Part shown: one piece after another, positions 46,056 to 57,066 of the stretch
Layout: each line of letters begins with the position of its first letter
How positions within the stretch are numbered: the first letter of the stretch is position 1
Assembly (NCBI GenBank): GCA_029204225.1
Contig: MU831881.1
Coordinates: 1 to 64,000 of the forward strand
Direction of reading: 5' to 3'
DNA length: 64,000 nt
Source: Diphasiastrum complanatum
Lineage: Eukaryota > Streptophyta > Lycopodiopsida > Lycopodiales > Lycopodiaceae
Program-made: the position numbers and the translations under genes
The notes under the pieces: generated by a model
Database searches by the model: none
What the model was told of the DNA's origin: nothing
The model's input: only the letters and a program-made list of their open reading frames with translations

Positions 46056-47224
46056 TGCTAAGAAGTTTTTCTTTACTGCAAGTGATGAAGAGTGTAGGAT
46101 AGATGGTGTTGGCACCATCTCTTTGTGTCTAGAATCCTCAAAATGCATGGATCTAGAAAATGTCCTTTATGTACCATCAATCACCAAGAATATGCTTAGT
46201 GTTGGTCTACTCTTAGAAATTGGTTTGGATGTCCACTTTAAGCATGGTGTTTGTTTCATCTTGAAGAATGATGTTTGCATTGCAAAGGGATTCAAACATG
46301 GAAGATTGTTTAAGTTGGAAGCTAGTGTTGCTTATGAAAGAATGAGCTTGGCAAAGGAGGAGATCACTCAAGAGGAGATCTTGGCAAAGTGTAATCTTGC
46401 TTGCATTGAGGAGGAGCATCAAAAGGAGGAAGATCTTGAGGATCAACCTCAAAGCATGAGAGTTCCAAGTGGGTCCTCAATGACAATGGCCGAGTCATCA
46501 AATTGCATGCAAGTTGTCCATTCAAGTGTGCATCTTGCAAGGGTGGTGAGCATTGGAGAGTCTACTATCTTTGAGTACTTTTTGAAAAGTAGTAGTAGAC
46601 ATGAAGTGACTTGTTTCTTACCTTTAAGATTCATGGTGTTTATTACTTTGTATGACAAGGCAATGAAATGGGATGCTTTGAAATCTATATTTGTTGTTGA
46701 TAAAGCAATTTCATTAGAATAACTATTTTTGTAATAGTTTGAATAGAGTCATAAAAGATGAAACATCATTTGTATTGGAAATATTTGGATCCACATGCTC
46801 TGTGCATGATCATTCCAATGTAAGGACCAAAGATTATCCTATTTCAATGATAGGAATAATGGTAGTGTTTTGCTCTTCAAGTAGAGATTGTAGAATCTAC
46901 TTGTTTTCCATCAAAGAAGTTGTCAATGGTGGAAATGTGATCTTTCAAAAGTGGAAGGTTTGTAAACCTGAAGAAGCACCTTTGGATCAACAACTTATTC
47001 AATTCATTGATGGTTTGGAGTCAAGTCAAGTGGAGGAGCAAGCTCAAGACCCAAGGACTCCAAGAAGGACCTTTAGTATCAAGATGGAGCCATCAAGGCT
47101 CAATCATATGGATCAAGCAAGGCAAGTTGTCTTTGGCAACATTATTTATGCACTTAATATTTTAATTGATGTATCTTCAAGTGCACAAAATGCCTTGGAA
47201 TCCATGGCTTGGCATGATGTATAG
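45991..47224 (+). pseudogene. Copia B1 protease remainder and gutted integrase
   Basis: LENVLYVPSITKNMLSVGLL and GFKHGRLFKLEAS end the protease region. The next part aligns loosely with a Copia integrase whose motifs are ruined (VVHSS where LVHSD is expected). It jumps from the first core strand to the C-terminal block (SSSRDCRIYLFSIKEVV, GNVIFQKWKVCKPE), losing the second Asp and the Glu. Two open parts are separated by stops at 46,720-46,760. After QVVFGNIIYALN the frame ends; RT and RNase H are absent and the polypurine tract follows at once. Confidence 0.75.
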
Positions 47225-47411
47225 TTTTTGAAGTGTGCTACATGACACATTTAGGGAACATCTTGTAAGGGATCAGAGGTGGTGAAAGATCCTTCATGGA
47301 CATCATTCTCTATTGGAGTCTCAAAAGTTCCTTGTTTGTAGCTGGATTTTTTAGACACTTCTAAAAGCTCTCATTCATCTATTCTGAGAGTTGTAAATAG
47401 ATCAAGCTAAA

Positions 47412-47612
47412 TTTGAGGAGGAGTGTGAAGAATTGTCAAAAATTGACAAATCTAGCTTGATCAAAGACCATGTAGAACATTGTAAATATTGTGTATAATT
47501 GGGTTCCACACATGTAAGGACAAGATTCCACGTGGAAACCCACTCCTAATGTAGGTTTGGTCAAGTCAAGAGAGTTGGTCATGTCTATTTGGTGGTCATC
47601 CCTACTTTATAG
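47412..47612 (+). repeat. Polypurine tract and truncated 3' LTR of Copia B1
   Basis: The purine run TTTGAGGAGGAG (47,412-47,423) is followed by TGTGAAGAATTG, the LTR start. Identity to the 5' LTR is high by eye until CTACTTTATA at 47,612, where Copia C sequence begins. Confidence 0.9.
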
Positions 47613-48448
47613 TCAGTAACCGAGAATAAGTCTGATAATAAGCAGCTCTGCTGATAGTAGTAGCGCAATAGCAATTCTAAAATAAATCTCTAAAAGACTG
47701 AACTAGAATGCTCAAGAGAGTTCAAGCTTGAAAGCTTGATAGAGAGCTAACAACAATACTTTCTGATTGTAAATGATCCACTTGATAAGAGCGCATGAAG
47801 CGTTGTGTAATAACACTCAACCCCTTCACGATTCACAATAACTTTTCAAATGATTATGAACTTCTTAAAATTGTATGAAATGAACAACTATATATATACT
47901 AGGCAAATAGGTCGTCAAATGCAATTGCCAGTTGGCTGGTGTCCACTGACATTCATCCAGTTCAGAAATTGATTGCTGATAAGTGGTGAAAATTGGCCGT
48001 AAATAGTCTGTCTACATAAATGAACCAAAACTGTCACTCTGCAGAAATGAACTAAAACTACCACAGGCGACAGTGTCACAAAAGGACAACAGTGTCAAAT
48101 TTATGCGAAAAATGCGACAATGCCCTTAAATCTCATTCAGGGTTGTCCCACACTTTGCCAGAGTCATTTTGAGGCACTTTGAAAAAAACGAAAAATGCGA
48201 CTCTATATTTTCACTCGTGATTCCTGTCAGGCAAAAAATGCAAAAAAGACAACACTGCATTTTTACACGAGATTCCTAATAGGCAAAAAATGTGAGTTGT
48301 CAAACTTTGTGTATTTCTGCAGACTGTGTAAAAACATTTATAAATCTGTAGACCATGTGAAGACACGGGAAAATCTGCAGAATTGCATAAATAATGGATG
48401 AAGATTAAAACCGATTAGTCGATTAGTAAGAAGGAGAATAACCCAACA
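47613..48448 (-). repeat. Copia family C/D-type 3' LTR (about 836 bp, far end uncertain)
   Basis: Reading minus, it starts TGTTGGGTTATTCTCC after the polypurine tract TTAAGGGGGAG (48,449-48,459). It matches the plus-strand LTR at 56,370-57,066 (ACTAATCGACTAATC, GATTTTCCCGTGT, AACGCTTCATGCGCTCTTAT). A TATATATA box lies at about 47,891. The end near 47,613 does not show a clear CA terminus and may be truncated. Confidence 0.8.
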
Positions 48449-48575
48449 CTCCCCCTTAATTTGAATCCTTGAATGCCTTGATCTTCAAACTTAGTTCTAC
48501 ACACAATCTTCTCTGTGCTTCCAAACTTAATGCTTTGGTAAAAATATCTATTGTCATATCTTGCGTTCTACAGTA

Positions 48576-51435
48576 CTACAATCTGACCTCTTCGTTGAGA
48601 GCTTTGCTTATGACGAAATGATACTTCAGTTCAATGTGCTTACTCCTAGAATGAAATCTAGGATTGGTTGATAAAGCAACGACAATTTGATTATCACAAA
48701 ATAATGTCGTCGGAGTATATTGATTCAGACCGATATCTGAGAGTAAGTCCCCCAAACAAATTGCTTCCTTTGTAGCTTGAGAGGTTGCGATATACTCTAA
48801 TTCAGTGGAAAATAGAGCTATCAAAGATTTCTTGCGACTGGTCCAAGAAATTGGACCATTGTTGAGGAAGAATGTAAATCCTGAAGTGGATTTACGAGTG
48901 TCTACATCTCCTGCCCAACTTGCATCTGTGTAACCACTGAGTAAATTGAGTTTGTCATTGCCGACTGCTCCATAACAAATGCAAAAGTTCATAGTAGTTT
49001 GAAGATATCTCATGACTCTGATAAGAGCCTTCCAATGTGTTACACCAGGATTAGTCATAAACTGACTAAGAGAGCTAACTGCAAAAGCTATGTCTGGCCT
49101 AATATAGATCATGGCGTACATAAGAGATCCTATAATAGAATGGTAAATACTCACACATCTGCTGCTTCCCATGAATTGTTTGGGGAGATTGGTCCTTTGA
49201 CAATTTGAGACCTGGTTCCATTGGTGAGAGAGCTAACTTGCAATTAATCATATTATATCTGACTAACATGTTGTAGATGTACCTCTGTTGTGTAATGAAG
49301 ACCAATTTCTGTTTCTAGTCTTTGTGGATTTGTATACCAAGGTAGAAATGCATTTTGCCCAGATCGGTCATGTCGAATTCGGTAGATAGCATTTGTACAT
49401 CCATTTGCAAATGATAGCAAAAGTCGAATAGAAGAATGCTTGACTACTGGACTGAAGGTCTCAGTGTAATCGATGTTGTATACTTGAGAAAATCCTCTGG
49501 CGACAAGTCGTGCCTTTCTCCTGTTGATGCTTCCATCTGCATTGTACTTGACTTTGAAAATCCATTTGCAATCAACTATGTTTCTGCTAGCAGGTAATTC
49601 GGGTGACAATCGTCCATGTCTAGTTCTTGATAAGAGATGAATACTCTTTATCCATAGCTTCTTTCCAGAGATCTGAATCAGGCTGACTGAGTGCCTCTTG
49701 GATAGATGTCGGTTCCTGAACAAGGTAGGCCGCAGACTCGTCGATATACCTCACAAGTGGTTTGCTAGTCCTTGAAGATCTTCTGGGAAATAGAGGAAGT
49801 TGATTATTTCCATCATACTGTAGTTGTTGAGCTGCAACATCATCATCTTCTGATTCGTCGTTGATTTGTTGTTCGTCAAAAGTAGAAGAGCTTGGACGTT
49901 CAATGGGAATAGTCAACTGAAGAACTGGAAAGTTCAATGTTTCAGGAGAATCTGAAAGGTCGGCTACATGGGAATTGCCTTTTCCTTTGAGGTCTTGAAA
50001 TTGATCTTGTAGGCTTGATCTGAAGTAGTGTAGCTGATGAAAATACATTTGATACTTTGGAAGTCGAGTTTCTTCCTGAGATCACAAGGTATTTGCTCAA
50101 AAGTAGTACATCCAAAAACTCGTAAGTTTGATAAAGAAGGTTTGGTACCTGTCCAAATTTCGAATGGTGTTTTGTTTGAGAGACCTTTAGTAGGACATCT
50201 GTTCTGAATATAGGTTGATGTTGAAACAGCTTCAGCCCAGAAGGTCTTCGGAAGTGTCGCATGTGATAACATGCACTTTGTCGATTCAACTAAGGTTCTG
50301 TTCTTTCTCTCAGCAAGACCATTTGACTGAGGCGAATAGGAGGTAATGTATTGTTGCTCAATGCCGTTGTTAAGACAATACTCCTTGAATTCGGTGGAGA
50401 TGTATTTTTTCCCGTTATCTGACCTCAGTGCTTTGATTTGTTTGCCAGTTTGATTCTCAATCTGCTCTTTGAATTGTCTGAATTTGATGAAAGCATCTCA
50501 TATTTGTTTAATGAAATAAACAGCCGTTCTTCTGGATAATTCTTCAATAAAGCTAATGAAATACGCAATAAAGGAGTTTGCATAGGTCCACATATATTTG
50601 TATGAACAACATCTAATAGACCTTTTGCTGCATGCCTATGGTTTGATCTAAAAGGAATCCTAGCCTGCTTTCCAAAGATGCAGCTATGACAGACATGGAG
50701 ATCGACCTTACTAGAAGGATTGTCGAGATCAAGAACCATGGATTGTCTGGACATGTTCAAAATAGATGCATAATTCAAGTGTCCTAAGCGATGATGCCAT
50801 AGTAATGCTTTATTGACCAGAACAGAGGTTTTCAAGGCCTGACTAGACTTAGAATAACAATGTGCCAATCTATATAAGTAACTCTGCCTCTTGCCGAGTG
50901 CAAGGATCTTATTACTCCTTTCAATAATTTTGCGTTGATCAAATTCGAATTCTACCTTATGATTTAAATCTATAATTCTACTTACTGATAACAAATTTGT
51001 AGAGAGTTTAGGAACATATAAGACCTTTGATAGTAGTTTGAATCGATCATGCTAGAATCACAATCTTATAGTACCTTCACTTTCAATAGTGTGAGTACTA
51101 TTTTTCCAAGATGAACAAATTTCTTCATGCTATAAGACATGTAGGAGTTGAAAATCTCACATTGATTGGTCATGTGTTGAGTTGCTCCAGAATCAAGAAA
51201 CCATGAATCATCCAAAAATGCGCTTTGTCATTTGACCATGAATGTGCCTTCGTCCACTTCGACCTGGGGAGATGATATTTGCTTGTTGATCCTTTTGCTT
51301 GGCTTCATTTTTCGCTTGGAGAATTCGGCAATCCTTGATCTCAGGGTTACTGCACTTGCAATACCTGCACAACATCTTTTTCTTCGACTGTGGATTTGAT
51401 GATTGTACTTGACTTTGAGTCAGCTTCTGATTCAT
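48576..51435 (-). pseudogene. Copia family C gag-pol remnant with deleted RT core
   Basis: Right to left: CRYCKCSNPEIKDCR (odd zinc knuckle, 51,300), a decayed protease and the integrase finger WHHRLGHLNYASILN...CHSCIFGKQ (50,650-50,850). The core's second half follows (SPQSNGLAERKNRTL at 50,290-50,340; FEIWTGTKPSLSNLRVFGC at 50,150). The RT N-terminus is at 49,470-49,600 ([27 protein letters not shown]). Then, after a deletion near 49,390, come the RT C-terminus ([17 protein letters not shown]) and RNase H (PDIAFAVSSLSQFMTNP, GYTDASWAGDVDTRKSTSGF, FCDNQIVVALSTNP). The RT palm with YVDD is gone. Frames break at least seven times. Confidence 0.85.
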
Positions 51436-51894
51436 TGCAGCCTTCTTGGAGCTTTTCTACTTCTGTCGCTTAGAGCCTTTGTTGACATATAGAGCTTGAG
51501 AGGAGGAACTAGACAAAGTGTCTTGACTTCTTCTATTGTCTTCTTGCAGCAACATAGTGATAAGGTCTACATTTTAAATTTTCACAAATGACACATCCAT
51601 TCAGCTTGTCTGCAATAAGACCAGCTTTACTTTGATAATCCATCTAAAACTTAGTCTGTCGATTGTATCGATGATGCTAAGATGTAGTAATGCCAACAAC
51701 ATGAAATCAATTATCTGATATTGAAAGGTTGAAAGGAAGAGTTTGATATCAATTTGATATTGCAAAAGATATCAAGTATTAGAGATTTTGCTCTGATATT
51801 GAAATAATATTAGGCTCTAATAGAGATCACAGGTCTGATATCGTGATAGTTCAAATAAAGAAGTAGTGATCTAGCACTAATACTATGGAAGAAT
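51436..51894 (-). mobile_element. Copia C leader and gag region, no readable frame
   Basis: It lies between the zinc-knuckle frame and the primer-binding site. Repeated GATATTGA and CTCTGATA words are present and no protein can be read, so most of gag is lost. Confidence 0.55.
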
Positions 51895-51906
51895 GCTCTG
51901 ATACCA
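51895..51906 (-). promoter_or_regulatory. Primer-binding site (initiator tRNA-Met) of the Copia C region
   Basis: The reverse complement reads TGGTATCAGAGC, immediately inside an LTR ending TTTTTGACA. Confidence 0.85.
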
Positions 51907-52234
51907 TGTCAAAAATAGGATGGATAATGTAATGCGGAAACTTTCTACTTCCAATGCATGACTACGCCTATAAAAAATTGAACAAAGCAGTAGTGATGAT
52001 AATTATGTTCAATCTTTAGCAACTAACTTTGAAATTGCTAGATACTAAGTGATTACATACCCAAATATAAAGTATTGAATTCTCAAACAGTTTCTATCAG
52101 TTACAAAAGCAATACAGAGATGCAGGCATTCTGACATATACTGAATGCAATAAGAAGATAATATTGATTCCAAAAAATAACATTAAAAAAGTGCTGATTA
52201 CAAACATATTCTAGCTATGTTTTGAGATCCAACA
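51907..52234 (-). repeat. 5' LTR beside Copia C, 328 bp, unlike its 3' LTR
   Basis: Reading minus, it begins TGTTGGATCTC at 52,234 and ends ATTTTTGACA at 51,907 next to the primer-binding site. It is well under half the length of, and not alignable with, the 3' LTR at 47,613-48,448. Confidence 0.65.
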
Positions 52235-52362
52235 AGCTTGTCCTAGCTTTCATTTCCCCTTACTCATCTAAGATCAAATAGACCAAAAGTCGGATGCCAC
52301 ATCCTGGCTTTTTGGCGTCAAATGCACATGATTTTTTTTATGCACATATTCAAAGTTACAAA

Positions 52363-52595
52363 GGTAAAACCAAATGCTCATGCCAGTATGCGAAGTTGTA
52401 GATAAGAGCAAATGCTCATGCTCTCATGCTTAGCCATATCACAAAGATAAAAACAAATTCTCATGCTGACATGCTAAGCAAATTCTCATGCTCTCATGCT
52501 CAGTCATATCACAAAGATAGAAGCAAATGCTCATGTTGGCATGCTCAGTTGTACAAAAAATCAAATGCTCATGCTCACATGCTCAGCCATGTTGA
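52363..52595. repeat. Tandem array of CAAATGCTCATGC units
   Basis: AAATGCTCATG or AAATTCTCATG recurs about seven times, alternating with CATGCTNAGCCATATCACAAAG, with an irregular period of 35-75 bases. It is not coding. Confidence 0.85.
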
Positions 52596-52639
52596 ATGAC
52601 CAAGGGGGACCACTCTAAACCTGTCAGCAAGCAAGCCTC

Positions 52640-53300
52640 CAATCCAGTTGTGCTTGAGTTTGACACGTCCTTTTCCATAGAGCAGATGGATGTCCCATAG
52701 GGTGAGTCATCTGGGGCTACCACTTCACAAGAAATCTCATCCCCAGTGAATCACACTCAAAGGAGACTAACAAGGGCACAACCACGCCAAGTTCCAAAAC
52801 CATATTCAAAAAACTCTTGAAGAATCCATCAAGAGTATGAGGCAACTTTTCTAGATGAGGAGATGCGGGGAGGCTATGTCTTGCCATGCTCTCAAGCCTA
52901 CATGAAGGGAAAAGAAAAGCATACCATCAAGCAGTTGGCATCTCAACCTACATGGTGCAACGTCCTCTTCAAGGACGACAAAAAAATCTTGTTGGAATAT
53001 TTCAGAATTCCCGGATATCTACGCGTGGATCCCCATTATCTGTCCATCCCCAACATGAGACATGGCTAGAAAAGAAGGACAACAATGCACTACCTAACTG
53101 GCCAATCATTCCCAACTCTAGGGGCTCGAACAACCAAGCCAACTTCCACATACGCCCTATCCAGAGTAGTTCTACACCAAGCATCGCCATTCGGTCGACC
53201 TAACAGTGCGCTGTGGCAGCCCTCAACTGTAAGGAACTCTCTTTCCTCAGTCCCTTGAGTTCCATTGGCAACATTCCTTGGTGACAAAATTTTCAGAATT
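52640..53300 (+). pseudogene. G-family gag-like protein, C-terminal half (copy G3, part 1)
   Basis: ESSGATTSQ, TRAQPRQVPK, AYMKGKEKHTIKQL, GYLRVDPHYLSIPN and NALPNWPII line up with GATTSQ, TRAFRRPK, TIKGKELQALP, QQLRVNAHFLPCP and NNFNWPII of copy G1. Stops and one frameshift (about 53,068) break the frame. The coiled coil upstream is not seen. The copy continues at 55,290 beyond an inserted LTR and chromodomain fragment. Confidence 0.65.
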
Positions 53301-54100
53301 CACATGTGTGGGGATGATCCACAAGTATGATAGATCTTATTAAGCTTTATGATTAGCACAATAATATGATTCTAGATTGAATAGCAAGATCTAGTACAGA
53401 ACTTATGGCTTAACCACAATCTAGCATGCTAAGAATCAGAGAATGATAGCAATGAATCATAAATGAGCAAAAGTACAAGAAATTAGTGTATGAGCATTAG
53501 CCTCAACACGAGTTAGAGAGAGAAAATGAGAGGGATATCAAGCAAAATTGTTGTAGATCCAAAATGGCATGAGATAGCTACAAAGCTTTGGTTCTTCATA
53601 AAAAATTATGAGAATAGCTACACATATTTATGGAGTCTGAGGTAGTTCGAGGTAGAACCACATCCATCCACCTTTCAATCACATCTAAAGTGGAAACTAA
53701 AGTCTAAGTGACATTTGTCACATCTCATGCATGTATCTCTATCTACTTTTCCCAAGTGTCCTAGTTCTAACTAGAATTGTACAAGTCATCATGCATGTGT
53801 CCATTTCACTTTGTGCATGCCTTGCATGTCACTATGGATCACTTACAATAAATGCATGTGATATGCCACGAGTTTCTACAAGCATATTTTCGCCATTTCT
53901 AAGTCTACAATCTATATGCAAGTTGTATTCAACCATCTAGACATGTGAAACTCACATAGCTCAAGTTTCATCTAGGCCAAATTTGGCATTTACATTTATT
54001 GCTAGAAACCAATGATAAACTTGTTACTGTTTACGATTTATTGTTGACAATTGTTACCAGCTGTAAGTAGTTGTGGGCTAGTCTATAGTCACCTACTAGT

Positions 54101-54101
<1 letters not shown>
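53301..54101. other. Non-coding stretch, possible LTR debris
   Basis: AT-rich, with a CACATGTGTGGGG word at 53,301 that resembles the palindromes in the Copia LTRs. No gene, and no partner copy in the window. Confidence 0.45.

Positions 54102-54183
<82 letters not shown>
54102..54183. repeat. Compound microsatellite (CT)n(TA)n
   Basis: A CT run to 54,128 is followed by a TA run of about 25 units. The open frame at 54,051-54,278 is a product of this repeat. Confidence 0.97.
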
Positions 54184-54185
<2 letters not shown>

Positions 54186-54282
54186 GGGGTTCATTATACT
54201 CTCTTTTCAGTTAGTGTGATATACAGTGATTGTGTGCTCTTCCTCCTCCTTATGGTGATTGCTTATGAAGATAGATAACAAG

Positions 54283-55075
54283 CTGGCCTCAAGTATTCAT
54301 CACCCAACCATAGCTAGATCCAAGCTCCAAGCAAGACCTATCTAGCAACCCCTTGCTAACCATAAACAAATCACAAGCATACCGCAACACTCCCTAGCAT
54401 ACTCAAAATCCAAACCCTACTTATGTCCCATACCATAAGCAAGATCCAAACCTCAAGCATACTACCACAAGAAAGTACTCTACACACTAGTAGCAACACT
54501 AGAGCATAAGCCAAGCAAACAAGAGAGATCTCTCTCTCCCAATGGGCGCCCTACTACCCTCATATAGATGGCCCATGGACCCCTCAAATGCACTTTGAAG
54601 TTCCATGCTCATCCAATGAGAGAGAGAGAAGCCTAGGGGAGTTAAAGAATCTCCAAGAGCCTCCATAGGCTTATGGAATGTCAAGAGACTCCTTCCATAA
54701 CCTATGACTCTTTGAATGCCTTTCTTGTAGGAGTTGGGAACTCAATGGACACCTTAGAAGGGCACCCTCCTACTAGGACCCATTGCCCAAGTTGTGCAAG
54801 TATACTTTGGTCCTAGACCAATAAAGTGATATGGTTCAAGGTTGAGGCCCAAGGTTTAGAAATATAGTCATCCAATGACTTTCTAACACCTCTCTAGGTT
54901 CCATACCTCCATCCAAGGCATAGACACCTACCTGTCCTTAACCAAGGACACTAGTACCTTAATCTAAGGCACCTACCCTTAATACTAAGGGTACCCCTTA
55001 TCCAAGGGTCACGTGACTCCATACCTCTAACTAAGGTATAGTCACTTGCCTGTCCTTATCCAAGGGCACATAACA
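54283..55075 (-). repeat. Gypsy family I LTR (3' copy)
   Basis: Reading minus, it starts TGTTATGTGCCC at 55,075 after the polypurine tract TTTAGGGGGAAGGAA and matches 12,025-12,720 (plus). It contains at least three CCTTGG.TAAGG units, so the LTR is internally repetitive. The outer end stops near the CT/TA microsatellite. Confidence 0.8.
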
Positions 55076-55091
55076 TTCCTTCCCCCTAAAC

Positions 55092-55272
55092 TTAAATTTT
55101 TCCTTGTAGGAAAAAATTTGGAAAATTCTTCTGGAGATCAGCCTTCTTTTCCCAGGTATCCTCCTCTTCTGATTTGCCCCTCCACCTGACTAAAAATTCC
55201 GGAAGCACTCTACTCCATAGAGTTTTCTGCCGGCTATTAACAATCGCCTCGGGTTCAGGTGGTCCACTCACG
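55092..55272 (-). pseudogene. Ty3/Gypsy chromodomain at the pol end (family I)
   Basis: The minus frame reads PPEPEAIVNSRQKTLWSRVL, then PEFLVRWRGKSEEEDTWEKK, then NFPNFF and a stop at 55,092-55,094. The order EAI..R, LVRW.G, E.TWE is the chromodomain of chromoviral integrases. It sits directly before the polypurine tract and LTR. There is no ATG because it is the C-terminal piece of a polyprotein. Confidence 0.82.
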
Positions 55273-55289
55273 GACTCATCACGACCCCA

Positions 55290-55710
55290 ACAATTTTTTC
55301 CTAGTCTAAAACACTAGGACCAGTTAACCATGGCAAGAATCTACTATCGGGCGGCAATGATGGCATCCGAAGCATGTAGCACACATGGAAAGTGGCAACG
55401 CTCTCAATGGTTGCCCTGTAGCTCACATGTATTTGGGCCACTGAAATATGATACCACTCTACGGGCCCAGGCTATGATAAACTCATCCAAGAAATCAAGA
55501 AACACAATGAAGAGCTGGATCTCGAGCTGCAAGAAGCACTATATTCAAATGAATTGCCATGGGATTGACAACCAAGTAGCAGATCAACAGTGGGTCAGGC
55601 GAACCACAACTCCCAGCCAGTTTCTGTTGGGAATCTATTCTTAGAAAATCACTGAACAAGCTCTCCACATGTTTGAAAATGACATCATGGTTCGCCCCTT
55701 GTAAAAACAA
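55290..55710 (+). pseudogene. G-family gag-like protein, last part (copy G3, part 2)
   Basis: MARIYYRAAMMASEA matches VARVYYRAAFLGDPW of G1. It is followed by a Glu/Lys-rich helical stretch (KKHNEELDLELQEALYSNEL). Frames are broken. The I-family LTR and chromodomain lie between this and part 1, which suggests a nested insertion or shared ancestry of G and I. Confidence 0.5.
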
Positions 55711-56369
55711 AAAAATGTATTTAGAAGAAAAAAGAGTGCTCCATTCAAAAGGCTTTGAAAATTCTAAAGCACAGACCTAAAGACTATGTAAAGAACAAAA
55801 GCCTTGTGTTGCTCATTGCGTCTAGTCGGTTTGGATAGATTATTGAGATGAGATGTGTGAACAAAGTCATCTCAAATAGAATGCTACATTGAGGAAGCCC
55901 GCTTGAGAAGGTTGTTCAAAGCTATCCTTGGAACAACCCCACACTACATTTCAAATTTGTGACTTGTCAATCTCGAAAAAAAAATGGACGAAGAGCAACC
56001 TTAGGAGATATCCTCTTTGCATGATCATACATTAGCATTTTCTATACATACAAAAAAAGAATGGTTAAAGTGGGTTCTAAATATTGTATGTTCCCTAATC
56101 TAGTATTACAGGAAAGTGATGTGTAGTCAATTAGTCTCTGTATCTTGCATATCCCCAAAACATAGGAATATCTGCAACCAAGGCTTTGAAGGCCCAAGGA
56201 CAAGGGCCTTCCCTATCGCAAAGCACGAAAAAAAGTTGTTTTTACTCTTCCCATTGGTGGTTTTATCCTTCCCCACTTTTTTGACCCTTATGGTAAACTG
56301 CATTTCCTTGCCATTTCCTCGTTGCTAGCATCTGCAGGCGATGGAGTTCCATGCGGGTGATGGAGTTTC
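55711..56369. other. Non-coding stretch before Copia C-type LTR
   Basis: No gene. An open frame at 56,116-56,328 shows no domain. A duplicated GATGGAGTT word lies just before the LTR. Confidence 0.5.
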
Positions 56370-57066
56370 TGTTGGATTATTCTCCTTCTTACTAATCGAC
56401 TAATCAGTTTTAATTTTCATCCATTGTTTATCCAGTTTTGCGGATTTTCCCGTGTTTTTATATAGTCTATGAATTCACAAATGTTTTTACACAGTCTGCA
56501 GAGATACACGGAGTTTGAAACAGTGTTGCATTTTTCGCCTGTAAGGAATTCCTTGTAAAAATGCAGTGTCATCTTTTTCGTATTTTTCGCCTGACAGGAA
56601 TCATGAGTAAAAATGCAGAGTCGCATTTTTTCGCATTTTTTCTAAGTGCCTCAAATGTTAAGGAAATGACTCTAGCAAAGTGTGGGACAACCCTAAATCA
56701 AATTTAACGGCACCTTCGGGTTTTTTTTTGCAAAAACCCGACATTGTCGTCTTTTTGCGACACCTTCGCCAGTGGTAGTTTTAGTTCATTTATGCAAAGT
56801 GACAGTTCTAGTTCATTTATGCAGACAGATTGTTTACGGCCAATTTTCACCGCATATCAGCACTCAATTTCTGAACTGGAAGGATGCCAGCGGACACCAA
56901 CCAACTGGCAATTTTTTGACGACCTAATTGCTTAGTATATATAGTTGTTCATATTCATACATTTTTATCAAGTTAAGAAGTTCTGAAATGATGCATCAAC
57001 ATTGTAAATTGTGAAGGGGCTGAGTGTTATTACACGACGCTTCATGCGCTCTTATCAAGTAGATCA
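56370..57066 (+). repeat. Copia C-type LTR, interrupted by Copia A3
   Basis: It begins TGTTGGATTATTCTCC and matches the minus LTR at 47,613-48,448 to GCTCTTATCAAGTAGATCA. There the LTR of A3 starts; in the intact copy the same text continues with TTTACAATC. A TATATATA promoter-like box lies at about 56,936. Confidence 0.82.

Noticed and set aside
46300-46722. The open part after Copia B1 protease looked at first like a novel captured gene
   Set aside because: Aligning it by eye to Copia integrase shows decayed core text (VVHSS for LVHSD) leading to the normal C-terminal SRD-like block, so it is ruined integrase.
54051-54278. Frame of 75 codons with a Tyr-Ile run
   Set aside because: It is a translation of the CT/TA microsatellite.
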